Of a DNA stretch of 64,000 bases, positions 1 through 13,600 are shown one piece after another. The position numbers and the translations under genes are program-made. How positions within the stretch are numbered: the first letter of the stretch is position 1; each line of letters begins with the position of its first letter. The notes under the pieces are model-generated. The model was not told where the DNA came from. It ran no database searches and saw only the letters and a program-made list of their open reading frames with translations. This stretch comes from Rotaria macrura (Eukaryota > Rotifera > Eurotatoria > Philodinida > Philodinidae), in NCBI GenBank assembly GCA_900239685.1, contig OENT01000608.1, positions 29,019-93,018 on the forward strand, given 5' to 3'.

Positions 1-84
1 CTTACAATAAAACCAAAATACTCCGTTTTATTTCATTGATTTCCAATTCTGGAGTAAGATGAAGTATTTTGGTTTTATTGTAAG
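1..84. repeat. Perfect 22-bp inverted repeat at the window edge
   Basis: Bases 1-22 and 63-84 are exact reverse complements, separated by a 40-base spacer. The repeat lies just upstream of the hAT transposase remnant, so it may be subterminal transposon sequence or a small fold-back. Because it begins at base 1, its true left extent cannot be seen. Confidence 0.85.
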
Positions 85-151
85 ATGGACTTGTGCTGGC
101 TGTACTCTCCCACTAATATACCGTAATACAGGTGGGTAGTAGACTTGAAAT

Positions 152-493
152 ATGTACAACTTGTTGAAGCATAGTTATCGTACAGCCTGTGAGTACAGGG
201 AGTACGCTGGAGTACTGGAGTCTCGCCTTTTCCCCCTGGCAGAGAAAAGAACCAATTTAGGTTACGAAAAAATCAATCAAATGTTATTTCTACAAAACAA
301 TTTGAATTTTTTGTTACAGCCATTCTATGAGAATAGAAGAAAAAGAACCATGTCAACGTCATCAATAGCGACCACCTCATCCAAAGATTCGGCATGCACT
401 ATGCCAAAGCAATCAAAATTTGACAATGAAGACATTTATGCGACTTCGGATGAGACTCAAATGTTGCTTGATTCACAATATGTTTTTATTTAG
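152..493 (+). pseudogene. hAT transposase C-terminal remnant (dimerisation region)
   Basis: This is an open stretch of 113 codons. Residues about 18-54 read AGVLESR, then KRTNLGYEKINQMLFLQNNL. That fits the hAT C-terminal dimerisation pattern, in which an A-G-[ILV] segment is followed by R-x-x-L, a helix and a [LF]-L-x-x-N-L motif. No catalytic domain precedes it: upstream frames are closed by stops, and the rest of the element would lie outside the window. The residues after about 60 are Ser/Thr-rich and not recognisable. Together with the Pro/Cys-poor tail and the terminal repeat near 751-789, it is best read as the decayed 3' end of a hAT element and not as a host gene. The family call rests on a short motif only. 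Confidence 0.55.
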
Positions 494-789
494 TCGATCT
501 TTCGAAAGTTAAAGGTGCAAAATGATTTATTTGTTTTTCTTTGCCCTGAAACTTATTCTCAATATATGAAACAAGTGTTACATTTGATTTTTTTTGTTTC
601 TTAGTATGAAAAACAAAGATATTGTTGTATGGAATATGGAAGGTTCATCAGACATAATTTTAATCTTGACTTCGCTTTAACTCCAAAAACTTTTTTTCGA
701 AAGATCTGACTCCAACTCCGATTCCGAAAAATTTTATTTCACCTACTCGAACTCCGACTCTGACGGAGTCGGAGTTCCCGCAGGCCTCT
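494..789 (+). mobile_element. Probable hAT 3' terminal region with ACTCCGACTC-type repeats
   Basis: Downstream of the transposase remnant are several short subterminal repeats of the type actccgactc and ggagtcggagt (708-720, 751-775). Bases 751-775 form a near-perfect palindrome. The stretch then ends in a GC-richer block (ggagttcccgcaggcctc, 770-787). Read on the minus strand this gives an end resembling hAT termini, which commonly start CAG/TAG and carry subterminal actccgactc repeats. The left end lies outside the window, so no target-site duplication can be tested. Confidence 0.5.
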
Positions 790-1633
790 TCTACTCACGA
801 CGGACACGTCTAGTTATGGTTAAATTCAAAACATGAAAATATTTACCATTCGATTCATTCGTTGCATTTATATTCCCGAGATTTTATTTACAATCGAAAA
901 ACAAAACCTTCATTCGTACTTCATAATCAAATTTATCAACAGACTACTCTGATTTTGGCTACATCGATGCAAACTACGTATATATATATTATTGATCGTG
1001 CGAACAATTTTATACAAGAAAAGCTCCACGTTTCTGCACTACTGCACTTCATCCAGTGTCTCAAACAACACATGAATCCTCATAGATTTATCTTACCGAA
1101 AAAAATTGTTTACCTGATATGAAGTTTCTAAGAAACAAACTTCGTTTTAATATATTACTATTTTATATTTTATCACGTTTGATAGCCATTCGTTTAAATA
1201 TTTAAATAATAATCGGTTAGTATTATCACAATTTAAAATTTGTATTTACATCAAACACAATAGATTTTTTCTTGATCAAATAATGTCTCATCGCTGTATA
1301 AATCGAATTTAATACATGATATGAATAATAAAATATCGTTGTCTTACATTAAGGACTAATCTAGAAAAAGATTGCATAATTTCCATTCAAGTAGAAAACA
1401 ACAATATAGTGATTCATCATTCGTATTATCACTATGTATCTATGATTTGTTTTGTCTATTTAGTTTGGGGATAAAAATTGTCATTGTATTATATTGACAA
1501 AATTATGTTTTGATTCTTGTCCTTCGTCATAGTAATGCAAACATGAGTGGTGTCTAATAGCAAATCATCCAAATAGAAACAAATTAAACTATAGCCACTT
1601 GAAAAGAGGAAACATCAAGCAAGACGATACAGA
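790..1633. other. Intergenic, AT-rich, no gene recognised
   Basis: Short open frames exist here, but none has recognisable protein character, splice structure or composition unlike the background. It should contain the promoter of the F-box gene that starts at 1634. I see no convincing TATA box placed near the start. Confidence 0.5.
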
Positions 1634-4600
1634 ATGATATTTGAATCAAAATCAATCGCTAAATTTGAAGATCTTTCCGATGATGTGATTATATCAATTA
1701 TTGAATATTTATCATTAGAAGATTTCGTTGCAATATTTGGAAAATTAAATAGTCGATTAACATTGATTATTTTTGATCATCCTTGGACTTATCATCAACT
1801 TAAAATTCAAACTATTGATGATTGTGCTCTTAAAACGAAATTGGATTTTATTCAAGATATGAAATTAATACGAAGAATTTCATCGATTAAAATTCGTCCA
1901 TTCAGTATCCATCGGAGTATTCAAACAATGAATCAACATACATCATTGGCTCATTTTGTGAATTTAAGAGCTCTCTCATTGTACAGTGTTACACTTGACG
2001 AGGCAAGTGACTCTTATGTTTTAAAATGTTTTTCTCTTAAATAACTCTACATCGATGAATGTCACATATACTGTGAAACTGCTTTGCTTCTGAAAAAGAA
2101 AACAAAGCTTATGTCTCTTGTTTAGCTTTGAAATAAGCACTTATGGAAATTTCCGTCGAGATTTGAATACATAGATTTCCATTAGTAGCATTTTATGTTG
2201 GAAAAGGCAAGTTATTCAGCAAATTTATCTATTTCAAGTCAAAGATACAAGAATATACATTTAGAATCTATGAGATTTATACATTTTCCAAACAATACTA
2301 ACGTTTCTAGCTAGATATTATCGGGATCTTTTTTTCTATGATTACGAAATCATTCTTGTAGGCTCTCGTGCAGACATGAGAGAGAGAGAGAGATCAATAA
2401 GGACAATAATATACCTTTAACATAAATGCCTATACTATACAGCAGTTAATCAATATTCTTGATAAATGTAACAATCAATAAATCCTATGAACATGTCTCT
2501 ATTTTAAAAGATACGATAATATACACAACTTATTATTACAATCACAAGCTACCCATACGACATATGTTTGAAATTTTGATAACTTACAAGTCTCTGTAAC
2601 GCTCCTGTTATTCTTCACTCAGAAATAATCCATCATATGTCGATAGAATCGATTCCTATGGATTCATCTGTCCACAAAGTCAAGGTAATTTTCTTGGCAT
2701 AGTGTGAATTGGATAGCTATACTTCTTGTATTCACTGCTTTAATTGAAAGAATCATCAATGCGTGAAGCATCTTGTAGAACTACATCACACGTTTTCATC
2801 CATTCTTTCTTTCTTCATGTCTACCTATATGTGCGTATAAAAAGTTGCGAGTTTGCCTGGTGATAATGTCAACAAAGGAAAGTTAGAAAACAATCGTTCA
2901 AACGGGGGGTGAAAATATGAGAATCGAACTAGAATCTTCCGTTTTCCAACTTTAGATAGAAGGTTCCGTTCGCATGCAAACAGAGTCATAAAAACACCAT
3001 TTTGTTTTTGAGGACGTCGTCTTTTCCAAGTTTCGAAACAATTAAAACGAAAAAAAAACAGCGATAAAAGTTACGCATCATTCTGCTCATACGTCAAACG
3101 GCTGATTCGATCACAACGAAAACGAAGTGATCAATCAATCGATAATACTGATCAAAAGCATTGCTAGATCTCGTAATACAATTTCCTTAGTAATATATTT
3201 CATAATAACTACTCGAGAGTTAGTAGCAATAGATAATCAGAAATGTTATTTTGTTCGATCTTACAGAATAGACATTCATTCATGTATCGCATCTTATTTC
3301 GGCTTATCGGCTTGGTCGAGATGCTACCTGGTTTTAATTTAGTTTCTCAAGAATTGATTACATATTATTTTTTCTACTAGTTCATACAGACAATAATAAT
3401 TTATTATACGTTTTTTTCTGAAGACATGCATATATATATATATACATTGTAATTTTGTTAGACGAAAAAAATACGTATAAGCTAGATTTTCTATTCAGAA
3501 TTTCTATTCATAATAACTCCTTTTTTTTCTCCTACCACTATCATAAAAGTAGCAAATTATGTTCACAATGGATTGCTCTTATTGTGAATCCATAATTGAA
3601 CTTTATTGCCAACCATGATTAGACTAGAACGATTCAAGTGTGCTTTCGTTTGAGATATTTATGAATTTTGTATTTCATCATGTTAAATGTTTACTGTTGA
3701 TTAGAGAATCTTTATTCGTTGACAGATACTATTTGATGTGCAAGACTGTAAACAAGAAGTATGGAACAAGAAAGCTATGAACATATACATATATGAATAT
3801 ATTGCAGGTAGTCGTGTTTCACAATGACAATTTTATGAATGTAAAGATGTCATGAGATCGTACTGTTAGCGTTTAGCATTGACGGTACATATTGACTTAC
3901 TAGATAAATTATGAAGATCAATTTCTTTAGTTGTCAAAGCGACTGACAGAGAAGAAATAGTGGATCGTTTTAGAGAAAACTAAGTTGGGTTTTCGTAAAG
4001 TGAAGGTATTTTTGAATCTACGGATGAATGTTTTTTTCGAATATGCTTCATAAAAAAGCAGTTAATTTGTCATATATAACACTATACGATTTTCTGAACA
4101 TAGGATTTCGTTGACCAAATTCTTTTGTATGAATGTAAGATCTTTGTAGCTTTATCATCTCTTTAGGACTGTGATATAGTCGTTTAGATATAATCGGAAC
4201 TGGTGACTACTGATCTTACATAAAAGTGTCTGTTTTATGTATTATGTACAAATAACGATGATTTAACATATTGTTATGTATAATTTGAAAATTTCTTTAG
4301 GCTGAATCAATTTTTAGTGTACAATGCTTATCGAGCTTTATTCATCTAACTGATCTTCGCATCCTTTTTTCATTTGCAATCGAACAACATAATTATAGTC
4401 AAAGATTCGAATCGCTTATTTCCAAAATTCTCAATCATCCATCTCTTCGATATTGCACTATTCATGCGGCTCATCCTATTCAATTTTCACAAATGGAATT
4501 ATCTTCGTCTGTAGAAAATCTCGATATTGATTATTGTGGCTTTGAAAATTTGTATACACTCTTTCAATATACTCCTTGCCTTCGTCATTTGACGGTAACG

Positions 4601-4975
4601 ATTGCAATGAATAATGAATCCCCGAATCTGCCAAGATTAATGCCTCCATTACTTCAATCACTTAAATTAAAATTAACAATTCCGAGTTTCGATGATCTAT
4701 TTGTCTTATTACAAAACATACCGAAATTACAAAAACTAAATATCGTCACCTATTCAATCATTGAACCGTACGATTTAACATCGGATTGGGTTCGGTTGAT
4801 TGCAGAATATTTACCCTCATTGAATGTATTCAAACGACAAACAAATGTATTTTTGGAAAATATTGCTGCTTACATTAAAGCTTTTGAATGGTCCAATGGA
4901 TGGGAAACGAAACAGAAACATATTCCGAATGGTTCGAATCATGCTCGAATAATTATTCTCAATACAAGACTTTGA
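1634..4975 (+). CDS. F-box and leucine-rich repeat protein (two exons)
   Basis: Proposed exons are 1634-2002 and 4301-4975, giving 347 aa. The N-terminus (residues about 8-50) is an F-box: FEDLSDDVIISIIEYLSLED, followed by a helix and the W of HPWTYHQL. Such domains bind Skp1 in SCF ubiquitin ligases. The rest is a leucine-rich array (LRALSLYSV, LTDLRILFSF, VENLDIDYCGF, LRHLTVTIAM, LQSLKLKLTI, LQKLNIV) that would bind the substrate. The junction is in phase 0 at both sides. The donor is AG|GCAAGT, a strong GC-AG type donor; nearby GT sites either break the frame or match the consensus poorly. The intron would be 2298 bp. A polyadenylation-like aataaa follows at about 5040. This architecture is abundant in rotifers. 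The substrate is unknown. Assignment of both halves to one gene is well supported by LRR continuity. Confidence 0.8.
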
Positions 4976-7652
4976 ATTTCGAATAATTCAATGCGATTAA
5001 ATATTCTCTAACATACATGTTGTAAATTGAATTAAGATTAATAAATATTTGAAACAAATAATTTCTTGAATATACAAAAAATTTTATCACATATCTTCAG
5101 CTAGATGACAAAAGAATATCTATATCAAGAGTGTGTTGTGTGAAAAAAAGATAGCAAAAGGAATACGTCAAGGTTTTGAACATAATCATCTACTATCATC
5201 GCGTTATCAAAAATTCAATCATTCATACTTTTAAATTTCGTATCAAATAAGCAATTATAATATGTTTCAGAAGTCAGTCTTATCCTTGTAAATGTTCGAT
5301 TTTCAAGTCGTCTTTCAATCGATGAAAGATTTTATGGAAAGTACTAAGACCAGTAAACGATAAAAATGTGACATCAGCAACACATTCATACATTACTGTT
5401 CGTCTATTGAATATTAAATATTTGATTTATACGTAAGTTTACTTGATAACGTTGACAAATATTTTTCTAGTTATATGTTTCGCATATTGAGCATACAATA
5501 AATTAATGTTCGTACACCTTTAACTATTAAATATAATGGACATTGGTTGTGTTTTTTTTTCTCAAGGAATTGTACATGGTAATTTTAGTGATTAATATTT
5601 TTAATTTTCTCGACAAACATAGCTTCGGTTAATTATATAGTGCATCGGTATACTCATTATAGCCTACATTAGCAACGTTCGATGATAGCCACCAATATCA
5701 ATCAATGATGTCTGGTCTGTGTTTTCATTTTTCATTTTTTTTTGCTCGATTATTACGGTTTAAACCTTGAAAACTAAATCGTAAAATGTATATGTGTGTA
5801 TCGATCGGCCCGAAAAAGAAAACTTCGAATTAATAAGCAAGTTTAAATATCTTCAATTAGTAACGGATTTTAAAATGTTTTGGCAGCTCAAGGAGGTATC
5901 GTCTATTGATTATGATTAAATTAGTCATTTTTCTATTCAAACTATACCATCTCTCTTTTTGTGTCTTTTCAACCTTCGTAATTGCCTTGTGTGCACATCC
6001 ATGCTTTTACAACGAACATTATTAACAGCGACCACCGGTTTTTCATTGAACAAATCAAGTGAGATTTATCAATCTGATACCACTATTCTATATACCAATG
6101 TATTCAAAATTGATTCTTATCACCTCCGATTAAATGTATGCACACTAGTATTTTTACCTTCAACTTTCTATTCAGGCCAAATATCTATTTCTTATTAGAA
6201 AGAACAAGCACGGAGTAAAAAAAAGACGAAAAAAATATGCTCAACTGATTACCTTTAACAATAGAATAAATATCGTTGGATATGTCTCAGGTATCATATT
6301 AGCTTGATGATGCACACATCTTTGTCTCTTATTACGCTTTTTAAAATAACACGAAGACAATGAAACAAAGATGATGAACACCATCGGGTAATATATAGTC
6401 TCTGTATAAAGGTGTCAATTGTCACATACATACAAACATGTTATGTAATAAAAGGTGGGAACAAATAGAATTGCTGTCTCTCGTCTTCTGTGTTTGAATT
6501 TAGTTTTAAGGCTAGATCATTCTGTTTTTAACAAATCTTGCTGTTTTTTCTCTAGGGCCTTATGCATGTACATTTGTTCGTATAAAATGAAATTAAGCGA
6601 CTCATTTTGTCAGTAGTATTGACCTCGATGTGCTTATTCTATGCGAGTCGTTCGAGTAGAAAAAGAAAAAGCCGGTCAACAAGAACATAATTATGTAAGA
6701 AGTGAGTGCTTCCTCTTTTTTTTTGTCGTTGTTATTGCCTTGTTTAAGCTCTCGTTCGTTTGAGCATCATACTTGGACACTAACAACGACAATCGCTTGT
6801 CGTTTATGTTATTGAACAAATATGCAGAGTAGTTCTTTTCTTTTCTCTTCTACTTTGTATTGAACATTATGTCATCTGAATATGTGTTTAAGTTTTCTTT
6901 TTCTCACTGTAATATTCGACTGTTGAAAATATAATTAAGAAATGATCCGGTTACTCTACTATGATAAGTATGTACTTGATCATCATTTTCTTCCTATAAC
7001 TAATATCACTTATTTCTATTTTTGTATTTCTATATGTACAAGGTATAGGATATCTCTTCTTTTTCATATTCTTCAATAATATCTAGATGAAACAAGAAAA
7101 GTAATTTTAAGCTAAAGTAGACACTTCAATCAAACAAGAATTCAAGCAGTTGCAGACAGTTACGTGTCATTTTAAATACTAAACGTAATAAAATTCCCCC
7201 CTTTGTAAACGATAAGATTAAACATTGTGACAAAGGCCGCTAATACTTTACTTGTCTAAATCTGAACAATAATAAAAGATTAATTTAAGATAATAGTGTT
7301 CTCTAATGATTACATATCATTGTATCATGACAATTGTTAGAGTCATCCATTAGGAACGAAGAAGAAAAAATATTTAATAAGAATTAAATTCTTTTAATAG
7401 AATATTTCTATTCTTATGTCTTATTGTAAATTGATTAGTATATCTTATCATCTATTCCTAACTACTTCAACCGTTGTCATATCAGTCTTTTCTTTTTTGG
7501 GGAGTTCGTTGTATATTTCTGTTTATTAAAGAACAATACGTTACCAATAGATATATATTCATATTTATATTTTTCGTTTAATATTTTTTCAGGTTTTTCT
7601 TGAATTATTTTATATTAAAATTTTCAATTGAACAAAATAGATAAAATCAGAA
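4976..7652. other. Intergenic region, no gene recognised
   Basis: About 2.7 kb of AT-rich sequence between the F-box gene and Shroom. A 79-codon frame at 5959-6198 has no recognisable features and is probably chance. A polypyrimidine tract ending in cag near 7593, just upstream of the Shroom start at 7653, may be the acceptor of a 5'-UTR intron. Confidence 0.5.
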
Positions 7653-10600
7653 ATGAAATTTTCCAAATATATATCTCATGATCCAAATTTATTTATTGAT
7701 GAACGTAAAATGACTTCATGCTTATCGAAAGATTCTCATTCGTCTATTCCATGTCATGATATTCAACAAGTAGATATACCATGTTCAAAAGATAATAGAT
7801 CTTCATCCTCATCATCATCATCATCATCATCGAGTTATATATATAGTGAAATAGTCAATGCTATTGAAAACAATGAATTTATGGATGAAAAATGTTTCCT
7901 TAAACGTGCTAGTTGGAGTCCAGCTGAAAAACCTACGCATGGTTTACCACCAACTGGCAAACAAACCTATGCTGAATGTTCAACATTGAATAATAATTCG
8001 AATCGAGTACGTATGAGATCGAAACCAATGAAAAATTATCAATTACAACAACCGAAACCTGAACGGCCGTTGTCGTTGAATGAAAACTATGATCATGGTT
8101 TTTATCTCGATCGATTTTCGAATACAACATCCGTAAGATATTTGACTGATGAAGATTTTTCTTTTTCCTTTTTTTGATGAACAAAAGCCAAACTAACTTT
8201 TCATGTTAGCATAAATAATGAGAATATCTTGCGTTAATAAGAGTACTGTTGTTGCATAAGAAGAGAATACTTTTGACTTCTTTTTATTTTACCAGAAACA
8301 TGCATTGAATAAGATGATTTATGAAATCTAGTTATTTTTTTCTTTGCTTCATGTCATTTAGATTCGTAACGGTAGTTTGTCAAATGAACGGTATGAGCCA
8401 TCACCAACTCTATCATCGTCATCGTCATCGTCAGTTGATTCAGTATTGCAAATTAAAACACGTTTGTCACCTTCATTTGATAATAGTGATTTTATAAGCG
8501 ACACATCTACTGCATCTTCAATGACTACAATTACATCTTTATCATCATCTACAGGCTCACGACAGAAAAGTCCTATTCATGATCATATGTATACATCAAA
8601 AACGCGTCCATTAACAAGTGAATATCAACAAGGACACTTGAATCATGCTGATTACAAATTTTCAAAACCAACATTAAATAAAAACATCATCTCTTTATCG
8701 TCTCCAGTTTCCTCATTACCATCATCATTATCATCATCATCATCGTCGTCCATCTCTTTCACTTGTTCAAAAGGTCATGAAGAATTGTCATCGTCATCCT
8801 CGTCTCCGGTTGGGGCATCTTTGAATCAATATAAAAAGTTTACTTTGCAAACACCAACTAGTGATTCATCTCGAGACGACGATGATCATTCAACAGCAAC
8901 TGCAAAAACAGCTGCATGCAGTCTAATGAATATGTCAATGTCGCCTAATCGCTATCATAATCAAATACATTCGTCAAATTCCACGATCAGATCAATTCCA
9001 ACAATGACAAATAATAATGATGGATTAAAGCAACAGCGAGAACAAACAAAATCGTAAGTGAATTTCGCATTGATCTGTCTATATTTACTTTTTCTCTTAC
9101 GGAATACTAATGAGAGAGAACATTGGACAAATAGTTTGCTTCATTTATAGACAGTTTTCTTTTTCTAGGACGATTGTTAATGCGAGCTGCTTAAAATCAC
9201 AGATTAACAACAACAACAATAATAATAATAATAATAATAATACTCAAACAAAAAAATCTGTTCATTTCGGTTGGCATTTGCCTAAAGAGACTCGATCAAC
9301 ATCTCCATCATCACATTTTAATTATCGACCATCGGTTAACGTTACGTCTTCATCATTGTCCAACGGGAATTATAATAGTGATAATAACATATACATGAAG
9401 AAAAATTATGATGAGAAAATAGAAGAAAAAGAAAAAATTGAAACAACGAGAAGGACACTCATCACTACAGCTCCATTGTCTACAAACACAATTCATCGTT
9501 CTTTTTCTCTCTCTCCGTCACCACTATTGAAAGAAGAGAATAACGATAGTCGAAGACATAGACAAGAAAAAGAAAATGTCGGTGAACTAAACTGTACTAC
9601 TAGTGGACGACTAACAACTGCTGCAACTCACTCTCAATGCAATCGTAACACCGCTACAGTCACTTTCAATGACAGCAACCAAAATATCGTGCCAACAAAG
9701 GAGCCAAATGGCACGAACAATTTTAATACAAGTACGAATGACCTTTTTCTTTTCCCCGTCTTCGTTTTTTTTCCTTGTTCTCTGTTGAATAATACAGACT
9801 GTAATTGTCTATCGTTGTAATTTTTAGGTGGAAATTCCACGTATTCATCAGCTGATAAACAGATGCCTCTGAATAGTTTACTTGTTAAAATGTCAACACT
9901 TAATTCATCGACACCATCATCAACAGCAGCATCGACAACAAAAAAATTTGTTGGTTCAGGTGGATTCTTTAGTTTTATTAATCGATCAAATAATAGTCAC
10001 AATAGTTCATCGTCTAACAATGAAAGTAAACAATTAAAACGGACATTTTCAACTCAACAAAAATCTAAACAACATAAAACAAATGGTAATAAACGGCTCA
10101 GTGCTGATATTGATACTCTTCGATCTCCTTCAATAACTTTAAATAATCTATCGAAAGGAGATATTGACAAGGCTACGATTAATTGTCAGGAAGAGCGACA
10201 ATCGACGACAGACAACAATAGCGATAACCATAATTCTTTTAATACCAGTAAGTATATTCAAGAAGGCCAATAAAGGAGTTCACTATATGATGACATGCTC
10301 GTGAGTAGGTGGAGAGTATTCCAAGGCTCTTTTCTTCCTTTTCTTTGCTTCATATAATCGTCATTTAGATTCATCTATCCCACCGTGTACAAATACTAAA
10401 ATGAATAGAAGTTCAACATCAATGTCAATGAATTCTACAACGATGACTGTGAAAACTGATGAAAGCGATTCATTGAATAATGGTCTTCTATTTCAACCCG
10501 TTCAATCGATCAAGAAAGAACCATTTTTTCTTTCTACACCAAAATCATTATCAAATACTCATGAATCTCCATCGTCGATTATTGGTAACATGATGCAAAC

Positions 10601-13600
10601 ATCGACACTTGTCATTTCTACTCCACCACAATACCATTATTACCTTTATCCGCCGACATCAATACCAAAAAAGACTTTAACAACAAATCGTTCTATATCA
10701 AATGTAAGCATGAATAGTATAAGTACGAATTCCTCATCATCAAATGCATCATATGAATCTCAAACACACGATTTCGATGATGATACATTATCATATTCAT
10801 CACATTCAATACGTAATCATAAAAAATCTATTCCAATTCAGTCCACTTCTAATACAAAACCTGTTATACTATCTGACTCTGTACAAGCCTTTTGGCCACC
10901 ACCGCCGCCGCTGCCGCCGCCGTCATCATCGTCATGTGTATTGAAAAATATCCCCGAGCAAACAATCATGGCAGCAACAGTTGAACAAGTAAGTTCATTT
11001 CTCTACTTGACTATTCTTTTCTTATTTAAATAAAATTCGTACACATCTTTAAATTGGTAATATAAACTTTTAAAATATCGGATTTTAATCAGAATATAGC
11101 ACAGCTGTGAACATCTGTTTGTTTCAAATGCTTACATATATATATATATATGCATAAGTCTATTTGTCCACTATATATTTAGAGCAAACATTCCAATTCA
11201 ATCAATCACAAGCACAAACAATATGAATCAAATATAATACAAAATAATGTTATTAAGTATGTGTCACATATCCATTCTATCCGATAAATCGAGCAAATAT
11301 CGTGTAGAAAAACGATAAGAAACCTTATTTCTTTCTCTCTCTCTCTCTCCGTCTTCCCTCTTTTGAATCGTTTATTGTATATAATATGTGTATTTAATTG
11401 TAGTTCGACCTGTACGCATGATTCATCATCAATAAGCAATGGTAATCAAACCGATGTTCTAACACCTACAACATCATTAATATTAAATAATAAACAAGAA
11501 GTTCGATCTTATTCTAAACAGAATCCTTTTACTAATGGATACTTACGAATAGGTATGTATTGATTTATGAAAAGCAACTGTCGAATAATTATTTTTGACA
11601 AAAGCACGAGCATAAAAAGAAAATCGTTTTTATTTATTAGAAGTGTTCTATGATTTATGACATCATTTGATATTATCAATGAATAATACTTCATCGTATT
11701 TGTATGTAGACTTGATATTATTCTTTGAAAATTAGAATATGAAATAAAAATGTGAATAGTCATAGAAGTATTTTTTTTTAACAAAAAAAGAAAACTAGAC
11801 CTTTGAACCGAAATTCATTATAAAAATAATAATTTCAATAGATGAAAAATTCTCTAGAAGTTAAAGCTGAAACAAGCAATCAGTCTATAACACATGTGAG
11901 GAAGTTCTATTATTTGCATCCGAAATAATTTCTTTTCATAGTTAAAATTCAACTGAAACGGGCAAATTACCATCATAAAACGTTGATTATCGTTATTATT
12001 ATAAGAGACTATAGACATGTTGCTGATCGACATAGTCAATATTTGTAAAAGTAAAGTCATCATTTACAACAAAGTCTCGAATTCCTACGAAATCTAAATT
12101 TTGTTTTTTTGCAACTGGTAATATGAGCTTTGTTTTTCTTTTCTCGTGCCATCGAGTTTTAATTAAAAACAAAATATGAATCATGAAATTTTACGTAGAA
12201 GAAAAAAGAAAGTAACAAAAGAGAATGTGTATGTTTTGTTCGTTTTTATCAATACTTTACATTTTTTTTCGAGGAAAAAACAAAATAGAAAGTTTCACCT
12301 TTTACTTCAATGAGATTTTAGATACTTGCTTTTTTTTTCGTCGTCTATCTTATTATTAAGCAAAGCCAAATCATTCTTGTTCGTGTTATTTTTTTTCTGT
12401 TTGCTACAAACTAAGTCATAGCTACAAGAAAAAAAAGAACCCGACACGAAAGAGAGAAATACGTTTATCTCTTGTATTTTATCGCCTTAATAAATATATA
12501 TTCTTTTGCCAATAAAGTCATTCTCTTGTATTTTATTTTACATACATGTGTGTTTGTCTGAGTTAAATATACGACCGTTTAAATTGCACGGATTTTCCTT
12601 ATCGTTTCGTTTTAATCTCTTTTCAGCAAGTGATACTTCTATGGAAGATACTCAAGCCTCGTATAGCGAACGTTTACGTGAAAAATCTCGTTCAATAAAA
12701 ACAACAAATCAATATACAACAATCAACCTCAATAATAATACATTATCTCGTTCGAGATCAAAAGATACATTAGATAATTCATGTGAAAATTTCCATACAT
12801 TAACTAAAAATACATCAAGACCTAAATCAGCTAGTCAAGCACGTGCTGTACAAGCATTACTTTCACCTACTCATCATGAAATCTTAGATGATTTTCAATC
12901 AAAACGACGATTTTTTGAAAATCGTACTTATGCAGATTGTACACCACCACCACAACCACCACCACTAACACCACCAGCAACAACAGTACCAGCAAGTAAT
13001 AAAATATACACTTTATCGCCTTCGAATACAACAATAACTAATAATAATAATAATACTTGTCGTCGTTTTCAAAACAAGTAAGTAAATCTATTCAATGAAT
13101 GCATTTCTCTCGAAATGAAAAGTTTAACTATTAATGAGTTCATGTTCAGTTGAAAAACTTGAGGCGATTGAGATCAGTATTATTTTACAATTTCAGAAAC
13201 ATTAACAATATCTTTGATATAGAAGAAGAAAAACCTATCCATTAGATAAAAACTTATGAAAATAAAATAAATTGTAATGTAATCGAAGAGTTCTTTAGAA
13301 GCAACTCTCACATAGGAATGTAATACAAAGTTCGAATTTTCCTAATATTAGAAGATATGGATTAATATCAACAAATTTCTCGTGTGTCTTTCAAAACGAG
13401 GCAGTAGGCGATTATCTTAAATGACACAAATCGTTGAAGAAGTAAAATTAATGAGCAAACAGTTCTCTATGAAATTCAATAGTTATATTTCAAAAAACAC
13501 TTCGATGGTAATGAATCAGAAAAACAGAGATCGGTTGGAATAAATTTGCAATGCATTCTATTATAGTCGAGTTTCGTCGCTTCTTTTCTGCTTTAATCTG

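Noticed and set aside
4920-4950. A ggttcgaatc string resembling a tRNA B box
   Set aside because: It lies within the F-box coding exon, and no A box or cloverleaf surrounds it.
7933-8184. Minus-strand open frame opposite Shroom exon 1
   Set aside because: It is the antisense shadow of a well-supported exon and shows no domain.
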